Under the pieces are notes generated by a model. That model was not told the origin of the DNA and made no database searches. It saw only the letters and a list, made by a program, of their open reading frames with translations. This document shows, one piece after another, positions 43,431 to 54,300 of a stretch of 64,000 nt of DNA (its first letter is position 1; each line of letters opens with the position of its first letter). A program made the position numbers and the translations under genes. Origin of the DNA: JBFHIJ01 sp963678775 (lineage in GTDB: Bacteria > Bacteroidota > Ignavibacteria > Kapaibacteriales > UBA2268); the NCBI GenBank assembly GCA_963678775.2, contig CAXXGR010000004.1, positions 124,001 through 188,000 of the forward strand, in the 5' to 3' direction.

Positions 43431-44783
43431 TTAAGGAATAATTCTATGAATCATGCGTGGCATAGGAATAACCTCTCTGATGTGCTTAGCTCCTGTTATC
43501 CATTTTACTACGCGCTCCAATCCAAGACCAAAACCTGAGTGAGGAACAGAACCATATCTACGCAAATCCAAATACCATTTGTACTCTTCTTCTGACAGTT
43601 CATGATGTTTGATTCTTTCTAAAAGTAAATCCACACTATCTTCTCTCTGGCTTCCGCCAATTATTTCACCGGCTTTCTCAGGAGCAAGCATATCCATTGC
43701 TAATACTACTTTATCATTTGCAGGGTCACGCTTCATGTAAAACGCTTTAACATCCGATGGGTACCTATGAATGATACATGGCTTGTCAAACTGCTCCATA
43801 ATTGCTTCTTCCTGTGGAGTACCTAAATCTTCACCCCAAGGGAATTTTTCTTCCACATCCTGTCCGTCTATTTTACGTATAATTGGAATATCATTTTGCT
43901 GCAACCAGTCTACCGCATCATCATAGCTCATGCGGTTAAATGGACGAACAACTTTTTCCAATTTTGTAATATCTCTTTCTAAATCTATAAGCTCACGTTG
44001 ACAAGTTTTTACAGCATATCGAACGATATATTCAACTAAATCTTCAGCCAAATCCATGTCATCATTCAAATCAAAGAATGCCATTTCCGGTTCGACCATC
44101 CAAAATTCAGTAAGGTGTTTTCTTGTTTTAGATTGCTCTGCACGGAAGGTCGGGCCAAAAGTATATATTTTGCCAAGCGCCATAGCAGATGCTTCTGCAT
44201 AAAGCTGACCTGACTGAGAAAGATACGCATTACCCAAATCAAAGTATTTTGTTTCAAATAAAGTAGAAGTACCTTCACATGCGTTAGGAGTCAAAATAGG
44301 AGAATCCATCAGCTTGAAACCATTACCATCAAAGAAGTCGCGAATTGCTTTCACTACAGCAGCTCTCACTCTCATGATAGCGTGCTGGCGTTTAGAACGC
44401 AACCATAAATGGCGGTGCTCTATCAAGAACGAATCTCCGTGCTCCTTAGGGGTAATTGGGTACTCTTCCGCAATCTGAAATACTTTCAAATCTTCCACAT
44501 CCACTTCAAAACCGCCAGGTGCTTTTTCATTAGCTACAACTTTACCTGTCACCTCGAAAGAAGACTCTTGAGTTAAAGCTTTAGCATCAGCAAACTTTTC
44601 CTCGCCCAGATTTGGTTTAAAAGCAACGCACTGAGCAATGCCTGTACCATCACGCATTAATAAAAACTGTAATTTCCCTTTGCCTGTTTTGTTATATAGC
44701 CAGCCTCGCAAAGTTACTACTTCACCTTCGTACTTATAAAGGTCTTCTATATACTTAAACGATTTATATCTTGAATCAGCCAT
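43431..44783 (-). CDS. asnS: Asparaginyl-tRNA synthetase
   Basis: 450 residues from the ATG at 44783 (MADSRYKSFKYIED); a longer frame adds 17 hydrophobic, unlikely residues. N-terminal OB-fold anticodon-binding domain (EVVTLRGWLYNKTG), then class II motifs: RHLWLRSKRQHAIMRVRA, FRAEQSKTRKHLTEFWMVEPE (motif 2) and GFGLGLERVVKWITG (motif 3). TEFWMVEPEMAF distinguishes AsnS from AspS. It charges tRNA-Asn directly in the cytoplasm. Confidence 0.96.
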   Translation of the reverse strand: MADSRYKSFKYIEDLYKYEGEVVTLRGWLYNKTGKGKLQFLLMRDGTGIAQCVAFKPNLGEEKFADAKALTQESSFEVTGKVVANEKAPGGFEVDVEDLKVFQIAEEYPITPKEHGDSFLIEHRHLWLRSKRQHAIMRVRAAVVKAIRDFFDGNGFKLMDSPILTPNACEGTSTLFETKYFDLGNAYLSQSGQLYAEASAMALGKIYTFGPTFRAEQSKTRKHLTEFWMVEPEMAFFDLNDDMDLAEDLVEYIVRYAVKTCQRELIDLERDITKLEKVVRPFNRMSYDDAVDWLQQNDIPIIRKIDGQDVEEKFPWGEDLGTPQEEAIMEQFDKPCIIHRYPSDVKAFYMKRDPANDKVVLAMDMLAPEKAGEIIGGSQREDSVDLLLERIKHHELSEEEYKWYLDLRRYGSVPHSGFGLGLERVVKWITGAKHIREVIPMPRMIHRIIP

Positions 44784-44987
44784 GATAAAACCTGTATATT
44801 TATAAATTATAAATAGCAATATCCTAATTAGCAAAGATACAACATTTTAGTTAGAAATGATAATGTGGAATTGTTTATACTTTACTAATATAATCAAGCA
44901 CCACTATCTGAGCTATCAATAGTTACTTCATACTTTAAAATGCAAAATACATTTGTGAGGTATCATTCCCACATCTCACACTTTACG

Positions 44988-45021
44988 CAAAAAAAAAGCC
45001 CGGCACTTTCATGCCGAGCTT
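44988..45021 (-). terminator. Intrinsic terminator after the first giant secreted protein gene
   Basis: AAGCTCGGCATGAAAGTGCCGGGCTT on the minus strand followed by nine T, about 25 bp after the stop codon. Confidence 0.87.
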
Positions 45022-45044
45022 GATGTAAATCTATTTTAGATAGA

Positions 45045-48000
45045 TTATTTTACTACGCGTACGTTACGTGTGATTACCACACCGTCTTGCTCGATTACCA
45101 ATGTGTAGCTTCCGCTTGTCAAGTTTGATGCATCGATTACGATTTCGTTGCCCTCAAAGCTGCCATTTGCATATTCTACTACTTTGCGTCCGCTCATGTC
45201 GCTTAAGTATATGTTTGCTGTTACTGCACCATTTACTTTTACTTTAGATGTTGAGCTTACAGGATTTGGTAATACTTCGCTTACTGTTAGACCATTTGGT
45301 GAGTCGATTTCAACTTCTTCGATTTGGCTATATTCGAATTTACCGTCGCGATCAATCATTTTTAGTCTGTATGCATATTTTTTACCAAATTCTACGCCAT
45401 AATCGGCTGTGTTGTAGTTACGTGTTGAGTGACTTGTGCCACTTGCGGCTACTTCACTTATTTTGCTAAACAAGTCTGCATAGCCATCTGTTACTTCTGT
45501 TCTTTCTACGTCAAATCTGTCACTTGAGATTTCTGACAATGTTGACCAGTTTAAGTCTACACGGTTGCCTACTGCTGATGCATCAAATGTTGCCAATTCG
45601 ATTGGAATTATGATGCCGCCATTGGCTTCTGCGAAGTCAAATACACTTCTTAACATTGTTTCGATATCTGCTATATGGCGCCAGTCTGCACCTAAGTAAC
45701 ATACGTTTGTTCCGATTGTTGATGTTGCTACGCCCATTACTTTATCTTCCGGAAGCAATGTACCTGTGCCACTTAGTTCATTTGTGTAGTAGTAAGCTAA
45801 TTTTGCATTACCTTCGCCACCGTCCCAAATGTCTACTAATGCTGGATTTGGTGCTGCATCACCCATAAAGCCGGTTGGTGCAATTGTGTTTGTCAAGTTA
45901 CGACCTACTGCACTTCCTGTTACTTTTGTATAATCTATCACTTCTGGATCTGCTTTAATATGGTCTGTTGCACGGAACAAGTCTCTTGCTATCATACCAT
46001 TATTGCGAATCATTTCCTGTGATGCTAGTATCATGTTTTTCTTATCTGTTGACATGCCGTTTGCGAAGTAATTTTCGATATCCAATTCTTCGTAACGTGA
46101 CAATTTAACGTCTGCATCGTCCATTTGATCATGTGCATCTGACCATACTACTGTGCGATAATGTCCGTAATCTACGGCTCTTGCTTCCCAGTTGTTTCTG
46201 TCAAATACGTCATAATCTATCGTATCGTTTACTATAGTTGTTGCATTCGGATTGATTGCTACATGCCAGCCTACAAAACCTAAACCTTCTACTACGCGGT
46301 CATGATTTAATTTACCTGCGATTTCGGTTTCTGTTGGGTTGTTGCTCAAATCTGCATTTACATATTCACTGCTGATTAGCATATCCATCCATGAACGGCG
46401 AACAAAGAATCTTACGATTTTTGATGTTTCGTTGTTTGTATTGTCTTCGTCATTTTCTGTGATTACTACGATTTTGTAGCGTGGTGTTACGTTTGCTGTC
46501 ATTTCTGAATATACTTCAGGTACTGACATTGCATACATTGGATTTAATCTCAAGTCTGCATATGTTTCAGGTTCAAATTCTAAACCTTTACCGTCGGCTA
46601 ACATAAAGTTTACGTCTACATATTCGTCTGATGTTGCATCTACTTTTACCATTTGTTCGTAATCCGGTGCTGCACCGAATGTACCTGTTGGTAATTCGCG
46701 GTAGATTTCTACTCTTACTTCTGTACCTGTTTGGAACAAGCTACCATTGTTACGCAATCTTGCTTTTACTTCTACAGGAGCTTCTGTCATTATATGTTCT
46801 GCATCTGCAAACGTACCTTCTGTTGAGCGGTATGATGCTGGTGCTGTAATTGTTGTAGATTCCATGTCACTTACGTATACGCGTCCGCCAAATTCTAAGG
46901 CACCGATGTCATATCTTTGACCTGCTGAGCCTCTTACTTTACCTGTGATATCACTTGTTGTTTCGTCCATGATATCGCCACGGTTATTCAAGACTGAATT
47001 TAATGGCATTGGGTTTGATTTTACGCGTAAGTTTTGTGGGTTTGTTCCTACAAATTCATAATCTGACATGAATTTAGAGTATACTGAATATTTATCTGTT
47101 TTACTCCACACTTGCCATTGTGGCAATGTTTTGTATTCATTGATTGCTGCCTCTGACAATTTATTGCCGTTTGCATCTGTTTCTATCCAGCGGTATACTG
47201 ATGATTCTGAATTTTCTGTCCAGTATACGTTTCTGTCTGATGTAATGCCTGCTTCCATCATTGATGGACCTTCGTAGAATACACATGCTGAAACAGGGCA
47301 TGTTTCTGCATATTCGTTATCCATTGTTGCGATTGCATTGTTTTTAAGGATAGTTCCGGTTACGTTTTGAAGACCTACGCCCATTACTGCGCGTGTGTTC
47401 ATTACGCCATCATCGCCGTTTACAATGATTGTATTATTAGCAATTACGTCATTTCTTGAGCTATACTCACTTATAAAAGGTACATCAAAGCTGCTTCTTT
47501 GTGTAAACACATAGATACCTGCTCTTGCTGTATTTGCATCATTCGGCAACAATTCCCATACGATGTTACCTGCGATAACCATTGATTCAGGATTTATTGG
47601 GAATGTTGTTAAGATTGAACCTTCTACTAATTGTTGTGGTGATTGCTCTACACGAATACCACTTACCATTCCACTGCCGCTTATGCTGCTGATTTCGTTG
47701 TTCATGATGTTTACCATGCGGTTGTTATAACCGAAGTAACCACGTGCTGACTGACCACCGGCCATTATACCTGCTGCGTCAAGACCTAAACATCCGCCTT
47801 CGATATCATAAATTCTATTGCCGGCTATGTTTGAGTTTGCTTCATGTCCTACAAATACACCTGCACGGCCTACATTGTGGATTACGTTATTTTTAATTTC
47901 ATTATCTGTATTGTAAAATTCTTCATTATGACCAGTACCTTGTACTAATAACTGGCCAATACCCATTGATGCTACACCATAAGCAAAACCACTGATTTCA

Positions 48001-50642
48001 TTATTCATGATTACGTTGTTTGCATTTACTAATGTATCCAACTGATCTGTGTTTGCTTGGAATTTTGCATTAATAGGAACTGTTGAACGCATTACTACGC
48101 CGGCAGTATAAGTCAATGTATTTGAACGTTTGTTTGCTTCATATTTAAATCCACCTTGAGCAGATGAATAAACTGTCAATGGCAATGAACATTTGTAAGA
48201 TCCTGCATCTGTTCCTTCAATAATACAATTTTTGATTGTATTGTTTGAAGCACCATTACCTAAGTAGAATACACTTTTGAAAGGCTCGTCAGTATCCAAG
48301 TTAAACTTGAATGATTTCTGAGATCCACCATCAAAAATCAAGTACCCTCTAGAGTTTGAGTAAAAACGTTTAGCATCGTCACGGTTAGGATCATTACTCA
48401 TTAGATGAACCACTGCATTTGGCTGAGATGGTTCAACGTTTTGAGCTATATAGATACCAATACCGTTACCACTACGCAAGTTGATATTCACAGAACCTTT
48501 GGTAACTGCTTTACTTTGAGAAGGTTTAAAGGTAATAGTATTTTCAGCACTTGCGCCGATAATAGTAGATGATAAATCTAAAGAAGGTAAATCTGAATTA
48601 GACTTGCTTCCTATGTTGTAAACTTGATCTGTAAGTTCAAATTCTACCGGGCCACTAACACCTTTTGTATATAAGTCATTTACTGCATCTTCGAAAGTAG
48701 AATAATTTCTTGTTCCAGATACAGTGTTACCTATAGTATAAGTACCAGACATTGCATCAATAGCAGTAAAATATGAAACCATGCTATTGTTAGAGAGGTC
48801 TTTATCACCGGTATGAGTACATAATACTGTTATTTTATATTGACCCGGCTCTGTTATAGTTAGCGATTCAGGGAATGGGAATGAATTAGTATTATATTTA
48901 CCGAACTGAAGTTCAGGTACTAAAGTTGAAGATTGATAAACAATGTTTGTACTTGGCATTGGCCCAGTAATTGTCATCGATGCGTTAACATTAGTTAAAT
49001 CTAATACACCGTTATTAATAAATGTAGCTCTGGTTTTAACAGGTCTATCTACATAAATACTACCAACCGGAGCATTAATTGAATAAACTGCAGGTTCATT
49101 ATTATAAGCTACTTCAAACACCAAATCACTTTGGCTGGTATTTGGCACAATATTGTTGCTTGGTTCATCATCAATGATATTTTTTTGAACCACAGAATAT
49201 TCAACTCTATAATCACCAACTTGTACTAAAGGTCTTTGAGTTCTAAATGGTGAAAAGTCTACACTATAATAATCGCCTGTACTCATCGGATTATTAGGAT
49301 TTGACCAGCTGAATTGATCTTCGTATACTAAAGTACCTGTATCATTTCTGTATACTTTAACTGTAGCATCAAAAGAACTAACATCATTCAAACCAATATT
49401 TGTTACTCTTATATCTAAAGGTACTACATTATCAATCAAATATTTGATTCTTGTTTTTGGTTTAGGATTACCAACTGTAGTTATAGATAAATCGTTTTCT
49501 AGAGCAATGATAAATTTCTGCTGTATCGTTTCTTCATAATTATCTTCGTCAGGAACAATCAACTTAGCTATTGCAATATATTCTCCACCTGGGATATTAG
49601 CAGCATTAGTAAGTAAGTCAAACTCACCTGTGTTATCCGCATCATCTGGGCTTGCAGGATTCATCTTTGCTGCAACACCTGAAGCGTGAGTAAATGTATA
49701 AACCACATCCTCTCCCTCAGGTTGAGGATTAGGATTAATAGTTGTAGTGTTAATATCACCTTCTTTAGAAGCTATATAGATTGGCACTTGTGTTTTCAAG
49801 TCTATAATTTGATATTCTAATCTAATAGAAGGTTGAGTTGCTTCTCTTGATAGAGTTACACTAGGAGCAGGAAATACTGAGCCACGTGCAAATATATGAC
49901 CTGCAAGAGGAGTTATTGAAGTAAGTGATGGCAAAGGTTTTTTCATTGAATAAGTTTTGCCACTTGGTAAGAACGGTGCAACTGTAGTAGTTAATAAACG
50001 ACCGGTATTGGGAGTGACATTACTATAATAAAATGTACTTGGACTTCCCGGTTCTATATTTATATAATTCGCAGTAGTAGCACCTGTCATAAAGGCAATA
50101 GAATTGTTACTTCCAACTGCAACGTTATTCATTCCACTTCCATAAACAAAAGATACTTCTCCATCTTCATTTATTTTAACCTGGAAGTTCATATTTGGAG
50201 TAGCATTTCCAAAATAAACCATACCTTTCCACTGTACAGTAATGATACGATTTGGAGCAGTACCTTCTACTGTCCAGCTTACATTACCAGCATTTGTAGC
50301 GTTATTTGACATTAAGTCTTCGTTACATGCTGTAACTACCATTGCGGAAGAAGTAGGCGTCATGCTTAAACTTCCCAAAGTCGTATTGTTGAAAGCCAAC
50401 CATCCATTGTCAGATGCACGCAGCGTTGTTACTGCTACATCATCAAACAGAAAAGTAAAGGGAGAATTGAAATTATATTCGTTATCATCCCCTGAGCCTA
50501 ATACTGTACCACTTATAGGCACATAAGAACCATTACTTTCGTTGATCACTTTAGTTAATAAAGGATCAGCTTTGAGACTTTCTACGCTCCCTATAATTAC
50601 AAACAATGCAATCATAGAAACAAGAAATTTTTTGAGTGACAT
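45045..50642 (-). CDS. Giant secreted beta-helix protein with type IX sorting tail (paralogue 1)
   Basis: 1865 residues. Signal peptide (1-25); a beta-rich N-terminal domain to about 230; Ig/CARDB-like domains to about 650; a right-handed beta-helix at about 680-1190, with many N-rich turns (NNTIKNCIIEG, NNVIMNNEISGFAYGVAS, NEIKNNVIHNVGRAGVFVG, ANSNIAGNRIYDIEG); another CARDB-like part; an alpha/beta domain at about 1430-1700 (DYDVFDRNNW, ILASQEMIRN, LGADWRHIADIE); a FN3-like segment (VDLNWSTLSEISSDRFDVER); and a type A sorting domain ending TRNVRVVK. Probably a surface or released protein handled by the type IX system, possibly polysaccharide-binding. Composition of the 3' half differs from the 5' half. 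Confidence 0.85.
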   Translation of the reverse strand: MSLKKFLVSMIALFVIIGSVESLKADPLLTKVINESNGSYVPISGTVLGSGDDNEYNFNSPFTFLFDDVAVTTLRASDNGWLAFNNTTLGSLSMTPTSSAMVVTACNEDLMSNNATNAGNVSWTVEGTAPNRIITVQWKGMVYFGNATPNMNFQVKINEDGEVSFVYGSGMNNVAVGSNNSIAFMTGATTANYINIEPGSPSTFYYSNVTPNTGRLLTTTVAPFLPSGKTYSMKKPLPSLTSITPLAGHIFARGSVFPAPSVTLSREATQPSIRLEYQIIDLKTQVPIYIASKEGDINTTTINPNPQPEGEDVVYTFTHASGVAAKMNPASPDDADNTGEFDLLTNAANIPGGEYIAIAKLIVPDEDNYEETIQQKFIIALENDLSITTVGNPKPKTRIKYLIDNVVPLDIRVTNIGLNDVSSFDATVKVYRNDTGTLVYEDQFSWSNPNNPMSTGDYYSVDFSPFRTQRPLVQVGDYRVEYSVVQKNIIDDEPSNNIVPNTSQSDLVFEVAYNNEPAVYSINAPVGSIYVDRPVKTRATFINNGVLDLTNVNASMTITGPMPSTNIVYQSSTLVPELQFGKYNTNSFPFPESLTITEPGQYKITVLCTHTGDKDLSNNSMVSYFTAIDAMSGTYTIGNTVSGTRNYSTFEDAVNDLYTKGVSGPVEFELTDQVYNIGSKSNSDLPSLDLSSTIIGASAENTITFKPSQSKAVTKGSVNINLRSGNGIGIYIAQNVEPSQPNAVVHLMSNDPNRDDAKRFYSNSRGYLIFDGGSQKSFKFNLDTDEPFKSVFYLGNGASNNTIKNCIIEGTDAGSYKCSLPLTVYSSAQGGFKYEANKRSNTLTYTAGVVMRSTVPINAKFQANTDQLDTLVNANNVIMNNEISGFAYGVASMGIGQLLVQGTGHNEEFYNTDNEIKNNVIHNVGRAGVFVGHEANSNIAGNRIYDIEGGCLGLDAAGIMAGGQSARGYFGYNNRMVNIMNNEISSISGSGMVSGIRVEQSPQQLVEGSILTTFPINPESMVIAGNIVWELLPNDANTARAGIYVFTQRSSFDVPFISEYSSRNDVIANNTIIVNGDDGVMNTRAVMGVGLQNVTGTILKNNAIATMDNEYAETCPVSACVFYEGPSMMEAGITSDRNVYWTENSESSVYRWIETDANGNKLSEAAINEYKTLPQWQVWSKTDKYSVYSKFMSDYEFVGTNPQNLRVKSNPMPLNSVLNNRGDIMDETTSDITGKVRGSAGQRYDIGALEFGGRVYVSDMESTTITAPASYRSTEGTFADAEHIMTEAPVEVKARLRNNGSLFQTGTEVRVEIYRELPTGTFGAAPDYEQMVKVDATSDEYVDVNFMLADGKGLEFEPETYADLRLNPMYAMSVPEVYSEMTANVTPRYKIVVITENDEDNTNNETSKIVRFFVRRSWMDMLISSEYVNADLSNNPTETEIAGKLNHDRVVEGLGFVGWHVAINPNATTIVNDTIDYDVFDRNNWEARAVDYGHYRTVVWSDAHDQMDDADVKLSRYEELDIENYFANGMSTDKKNMILASQEMIRNNGMIARDLFRATDHIKADPEVIDYTKVTGSAVGRNLTNTIAPTGFMGDAAPNPALVDIWDGGEGNAKLAYYYTNELSGTGTLLPEDKVMGVATSTIGTNVCYLGADWRHIADIETMLRSVFDFAEANGGIIIPIELATFDASAVGNRVDLNWSTLSEISSDRFDVERTEVTDGYADLFSKISEVAASGTSHSTRNYNTADYGVEFGKKYAYRLKMIDRDGKFEYSQIEEVEIDSPNGLTVSEVLPNPVSSTSKVKVNGAVTANIYLSDMSGRKVVEYANGSFEGNEIVIDASNLTSGSYTLVIEQDGVVITRNVRVVK

Positions 50643-51247
50643 ACTATTGTCCCCGCATATATTTTAAAAAATTGTTATTAAATAGCATATTGAAATTGAT
50701 AATTTATCTTTAGAAGCTCATTGGTCTTATTTAGTTCAATATTTTTTGAGTATTAACCTGTTATTTTTATCTATTTTAGCCTCTGACTATGTAAGTTTTA
50801 TTTATATATGGCATTACACTGCATTTTATTATACTTATCTTAAATATTAATACTTTTAATTACTCAATATAACATTTACGACTGTATAGAGAACAATATT
50901 TTTTGCAAAATGTTACATTTAATGTCAATATTATTTTATTTAGACTCTGCCCAACTTACCTTATATTCCCTTATATATCAATGATATAACTATAGTTTTA
51001 CTACTTTATTATTTTTATTTTATCTTTGCCGTTGGTTTATTTTTCACTATTCTCTATTTTCTGAATCCATTCTGCTTTGATTTTATATTTGACGATTTTA
51101 TAGATTGTAGTAAGCTTTAAAGTTATTCTTTTGGGCAATGATTATCCTATAATCACTATGCAAATCTATTTTTTTTTAGCCACTTCAGACTCTTTAATCA
51201 TTTTTTTGAAGTTTGATCGTAGTGATTCGATTATACTTGATTTTAAT
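50643..51247. other. Intergenic region between the two giant genes
   Basis: About 600 bp, very AT-rich, between the start of paralogue 1 and the terminator of paralogue 2 (both minus strand). It should hold the promoter and leader of paralogue 1. I found no gene, repeat or strong hairpin. Confidence 0.5.
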
Positions 51248-51286
51248 ACAAAAAGCCCTATAACTTTTGAGAAGTTATAGGGCTTG
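51248..51286 (-). terminator. Intrinsic terminator after the second giant secreted protein gene
   Basis: AAGCCCTATAACTT-CTCAA-AAGTTATAGGGCTT followed by TTTGTATT on the minus strand. A 14-bp perfect stem about 25 bp past the stop codon. Confidence 0.88.
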
Positions 51287-51311
51287 ATTTATGTACTATT
51301 GTTCAAATATA

Positions 51312-54300
51312 TTATTTTACAATTTTGACTGTAATTGTTCTTACAATATTGTTTGAATTTAGAACTAACGTGTAGTTACCGGACGCAATGTCTGCAGCAT
51401 TCAACTTGATGATATGACTGCCGGCACTTAAGTTACCTGTAAATACATTAGCTACTACTTTGCCACTCATGTCAACTAAATACATTTCTACATTAGCGGA
51501 CTCATAGACAGATACTGATACATTTGCATCTGTAACTACAGGATTTGGAGTAACTCCTTTGATTGTCAAAGAGTTTGCTCCTTCCAATATTACATATTCA
51601 GTATTGCTATATTCGAATTTACCATCGCGATCTATCATTTTCAATCTATATGCGTAAGTATTTCCGAATGATACATTGTAGTCAACTGCGTTATAATCAA
51701 GTACTTTACCTGATTTACCTGCTGCATTTACTGATTCTATTCTTCCGAATAAACCATCGAAGCCATTATTTGCAGTAGTTCTTTCGATTTCAAATCTGTC
51801 ACTGTTCAATTCACTTGCAGTTGCCCAGTTTAAGACTACTTTGTTATCTACTACATTCGCATCAAAGTTCACTAATTCTACCGGAATTATTGTTCCACCA
51901 TTAGATTCAGCAAAGTCAAACAATGAACGCAATACTTTTTCAATATCTGCAAAATGTCTCCAATCACTACCAAGTAGGATTCTGTTTGCTTTTGGAGATA
52001 CTGTACCAACAGTGTGGATTTTTTCTGATTCAGGCAAATTAGCATTTCCTGATGTCACATTTGTGTAGTAGAAACCTAACTTAGCAACACCTTCTATATC
52101 CTGAGTCATAGTCATTAACGCAGGTTGTGGTGCAGCATCACCTGTAAAGTTAGTTGCAGTAATAAAGTGTACTAAGTTACGACCTATACTCATGCCTGAT
52201 ACATTAGAGTAATCTATGATGTCAGGAGTTGCTACCGGTCTGTTATATGCAGCAAATACTTTTTGTGAAAAGCCTGTTTCTTCATTTCTCAATAACTCTT
52301 GAGATGCAAAGATTAGATTTTTCTTAACACTGATTGTACCTGCAGCGATATAATCATTCAAATCCATTTCCTGGAATCTGGTTAAAGTGTTTGCCACTTC
52401 ACTTCCTTCTACTGTTTTAGTATCATTTGCGTCTGACCAGATTACTGAATTATATGGAGAATATTCAATAGCTCTTGGTTCCCAGCTGTTTCTATCTAAA
52501 ACATCATAATCAAATCTGTCATTTTCAATATCTGTAGCTGTAGGATCTATTTCAACATCCCAGCCTAACAAATTCAAACCTTCGATAAGTTTGCTATGAT
52601 TTAAAGCAGAAGCAATAACATCTTGAGTTGGATTATTATTTAAATCAGCATTTACATTTTCTGATGTCACCAACAATCTCAACCAAGAACGGCGGATGAA
52701 ATAACGAACGTTTTTAGAAACGATATTGTTATAGTTGTCTTCGTCATTTTCCACAGATACTTCTATTTTGTATCTTGGTGTCACATTTGCTGTCATATTT
52801 ACAAATTTGCTTGGAACAGATGCTGCATAGCTTGAATTTAATCTTAAATCGCTGTATGTTTTTGGCTCAAATTTACCATTTAAATCAAACACTACATCTG
52901 TACTTTCATTTGTTGTTACATCAAATGATACTGTTTCTACATACTCTGGAGCTACTGCAAAGTCACCATTTGGCAACTCTCTGTAGATTGATAAATTTGC
53001 TTTTGTACCTTGTTGCATCAATGAACCATTATTGCGAACTCTTACTTTCACAGACAAAGGAAGAGATGTCATTATATATTCAGCATCCCCAAATTCAGTT
53101 CCATCATTAGCTTTAAAAGCAGCAGGCTCTAAAATTGTTGTGCTTTCTACATCACTTACATAAGATCTGCCATTAAATTCTAAAGCACCGATGTCATATC
53201 TTTGGCCGGCTTCACCACGTGCATTGCCAAGCAAGTCAGTAGTGTTTAACTCAACTCTATCACCTCTGTTATTCAATACCGAATTAAGTGGTAATGGATT
53301 TGATTTTACTCTTAATGATTGAGGAGCTGCACCTACAAATTCGTAAGCAGTCATAAAGTTTGATTCAACAGAGTTCATATCCTGTCCGGACCACACCATC
53401 CAATTGTTAAGTGTGTTATATTCTGTAGTATGTCCCATATTTAAGATAGCATTAGCTTCATCTGTTTCAACCATTCTTGCAATAGTTGAAGCTGAATTAT
53501 TAGTCCAAAATACGTTTCTGTCAGAAACAACATTCTGGTTTTTAACATCTCCATTTTGCAAGTACAGAGCTGCAGAAGCTAAACAACTTTCTGAAAATTC
53601 ATTATCCATCACAGCAATAGCATTATTTTTGATTACTGCATTTCTGTTATCCTGCAAAGCCAAACCAATTACAGAACCTGAATTTACAACGCCATCATCG
53701 CCATTTACTACGATTGTATTGTTTACTACATTAGTATTTCTAACAACATAGTCAGGTTGGAAAGCTTGCATAGATGAAGTTTGGAAGTTACCCTTTGTAG
53801 CTCTTTGTGAGAACACAGCAACACCAACTCTAGTTGTGTAAGTTTCCTGAGCATTTAACTGCCAGATACTGTTATTTGCAATTAAAACATTATCGTCTGC
53901 TTTAGGATATAAAGAAAAGGCATTATTTTCAATTACAATTGAAGGAGATTGGTCAACTTTAATACCATAGATTTCATTAGCATTAGTCAAATTGCTAATT
54001 TCATTACCTAAGATTTTGAGACCAACTGTGTTATAACCAAACATATCTCTGTCAGCTTCACCGCCGGCAACGATACCGCAAGCTGATGCTACTAAAGTGC
54101 CCTGCACGTCGTAAATTCTATTATGACGAATTTCAGAACCTTCTTCAAAGCCAACAAATACACCTGCATGCCCAACATTGCTGATTGAGTTAGATTCGTA
54201 TACGTTATTTGCGTTATAGAACATTGTATTTTTATTTACTCTGCCTGCTTCAAATAACAAGCCTGTACCCATAGAAGCAATACCATAACCAAAACCACTA

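Noticed and set aside
45148..50526. Several plus-strand frames of 60-115 codons opposite the giant genes
   Set aside because: Leucine- and serine-rich antisense shadows of long coding regions.
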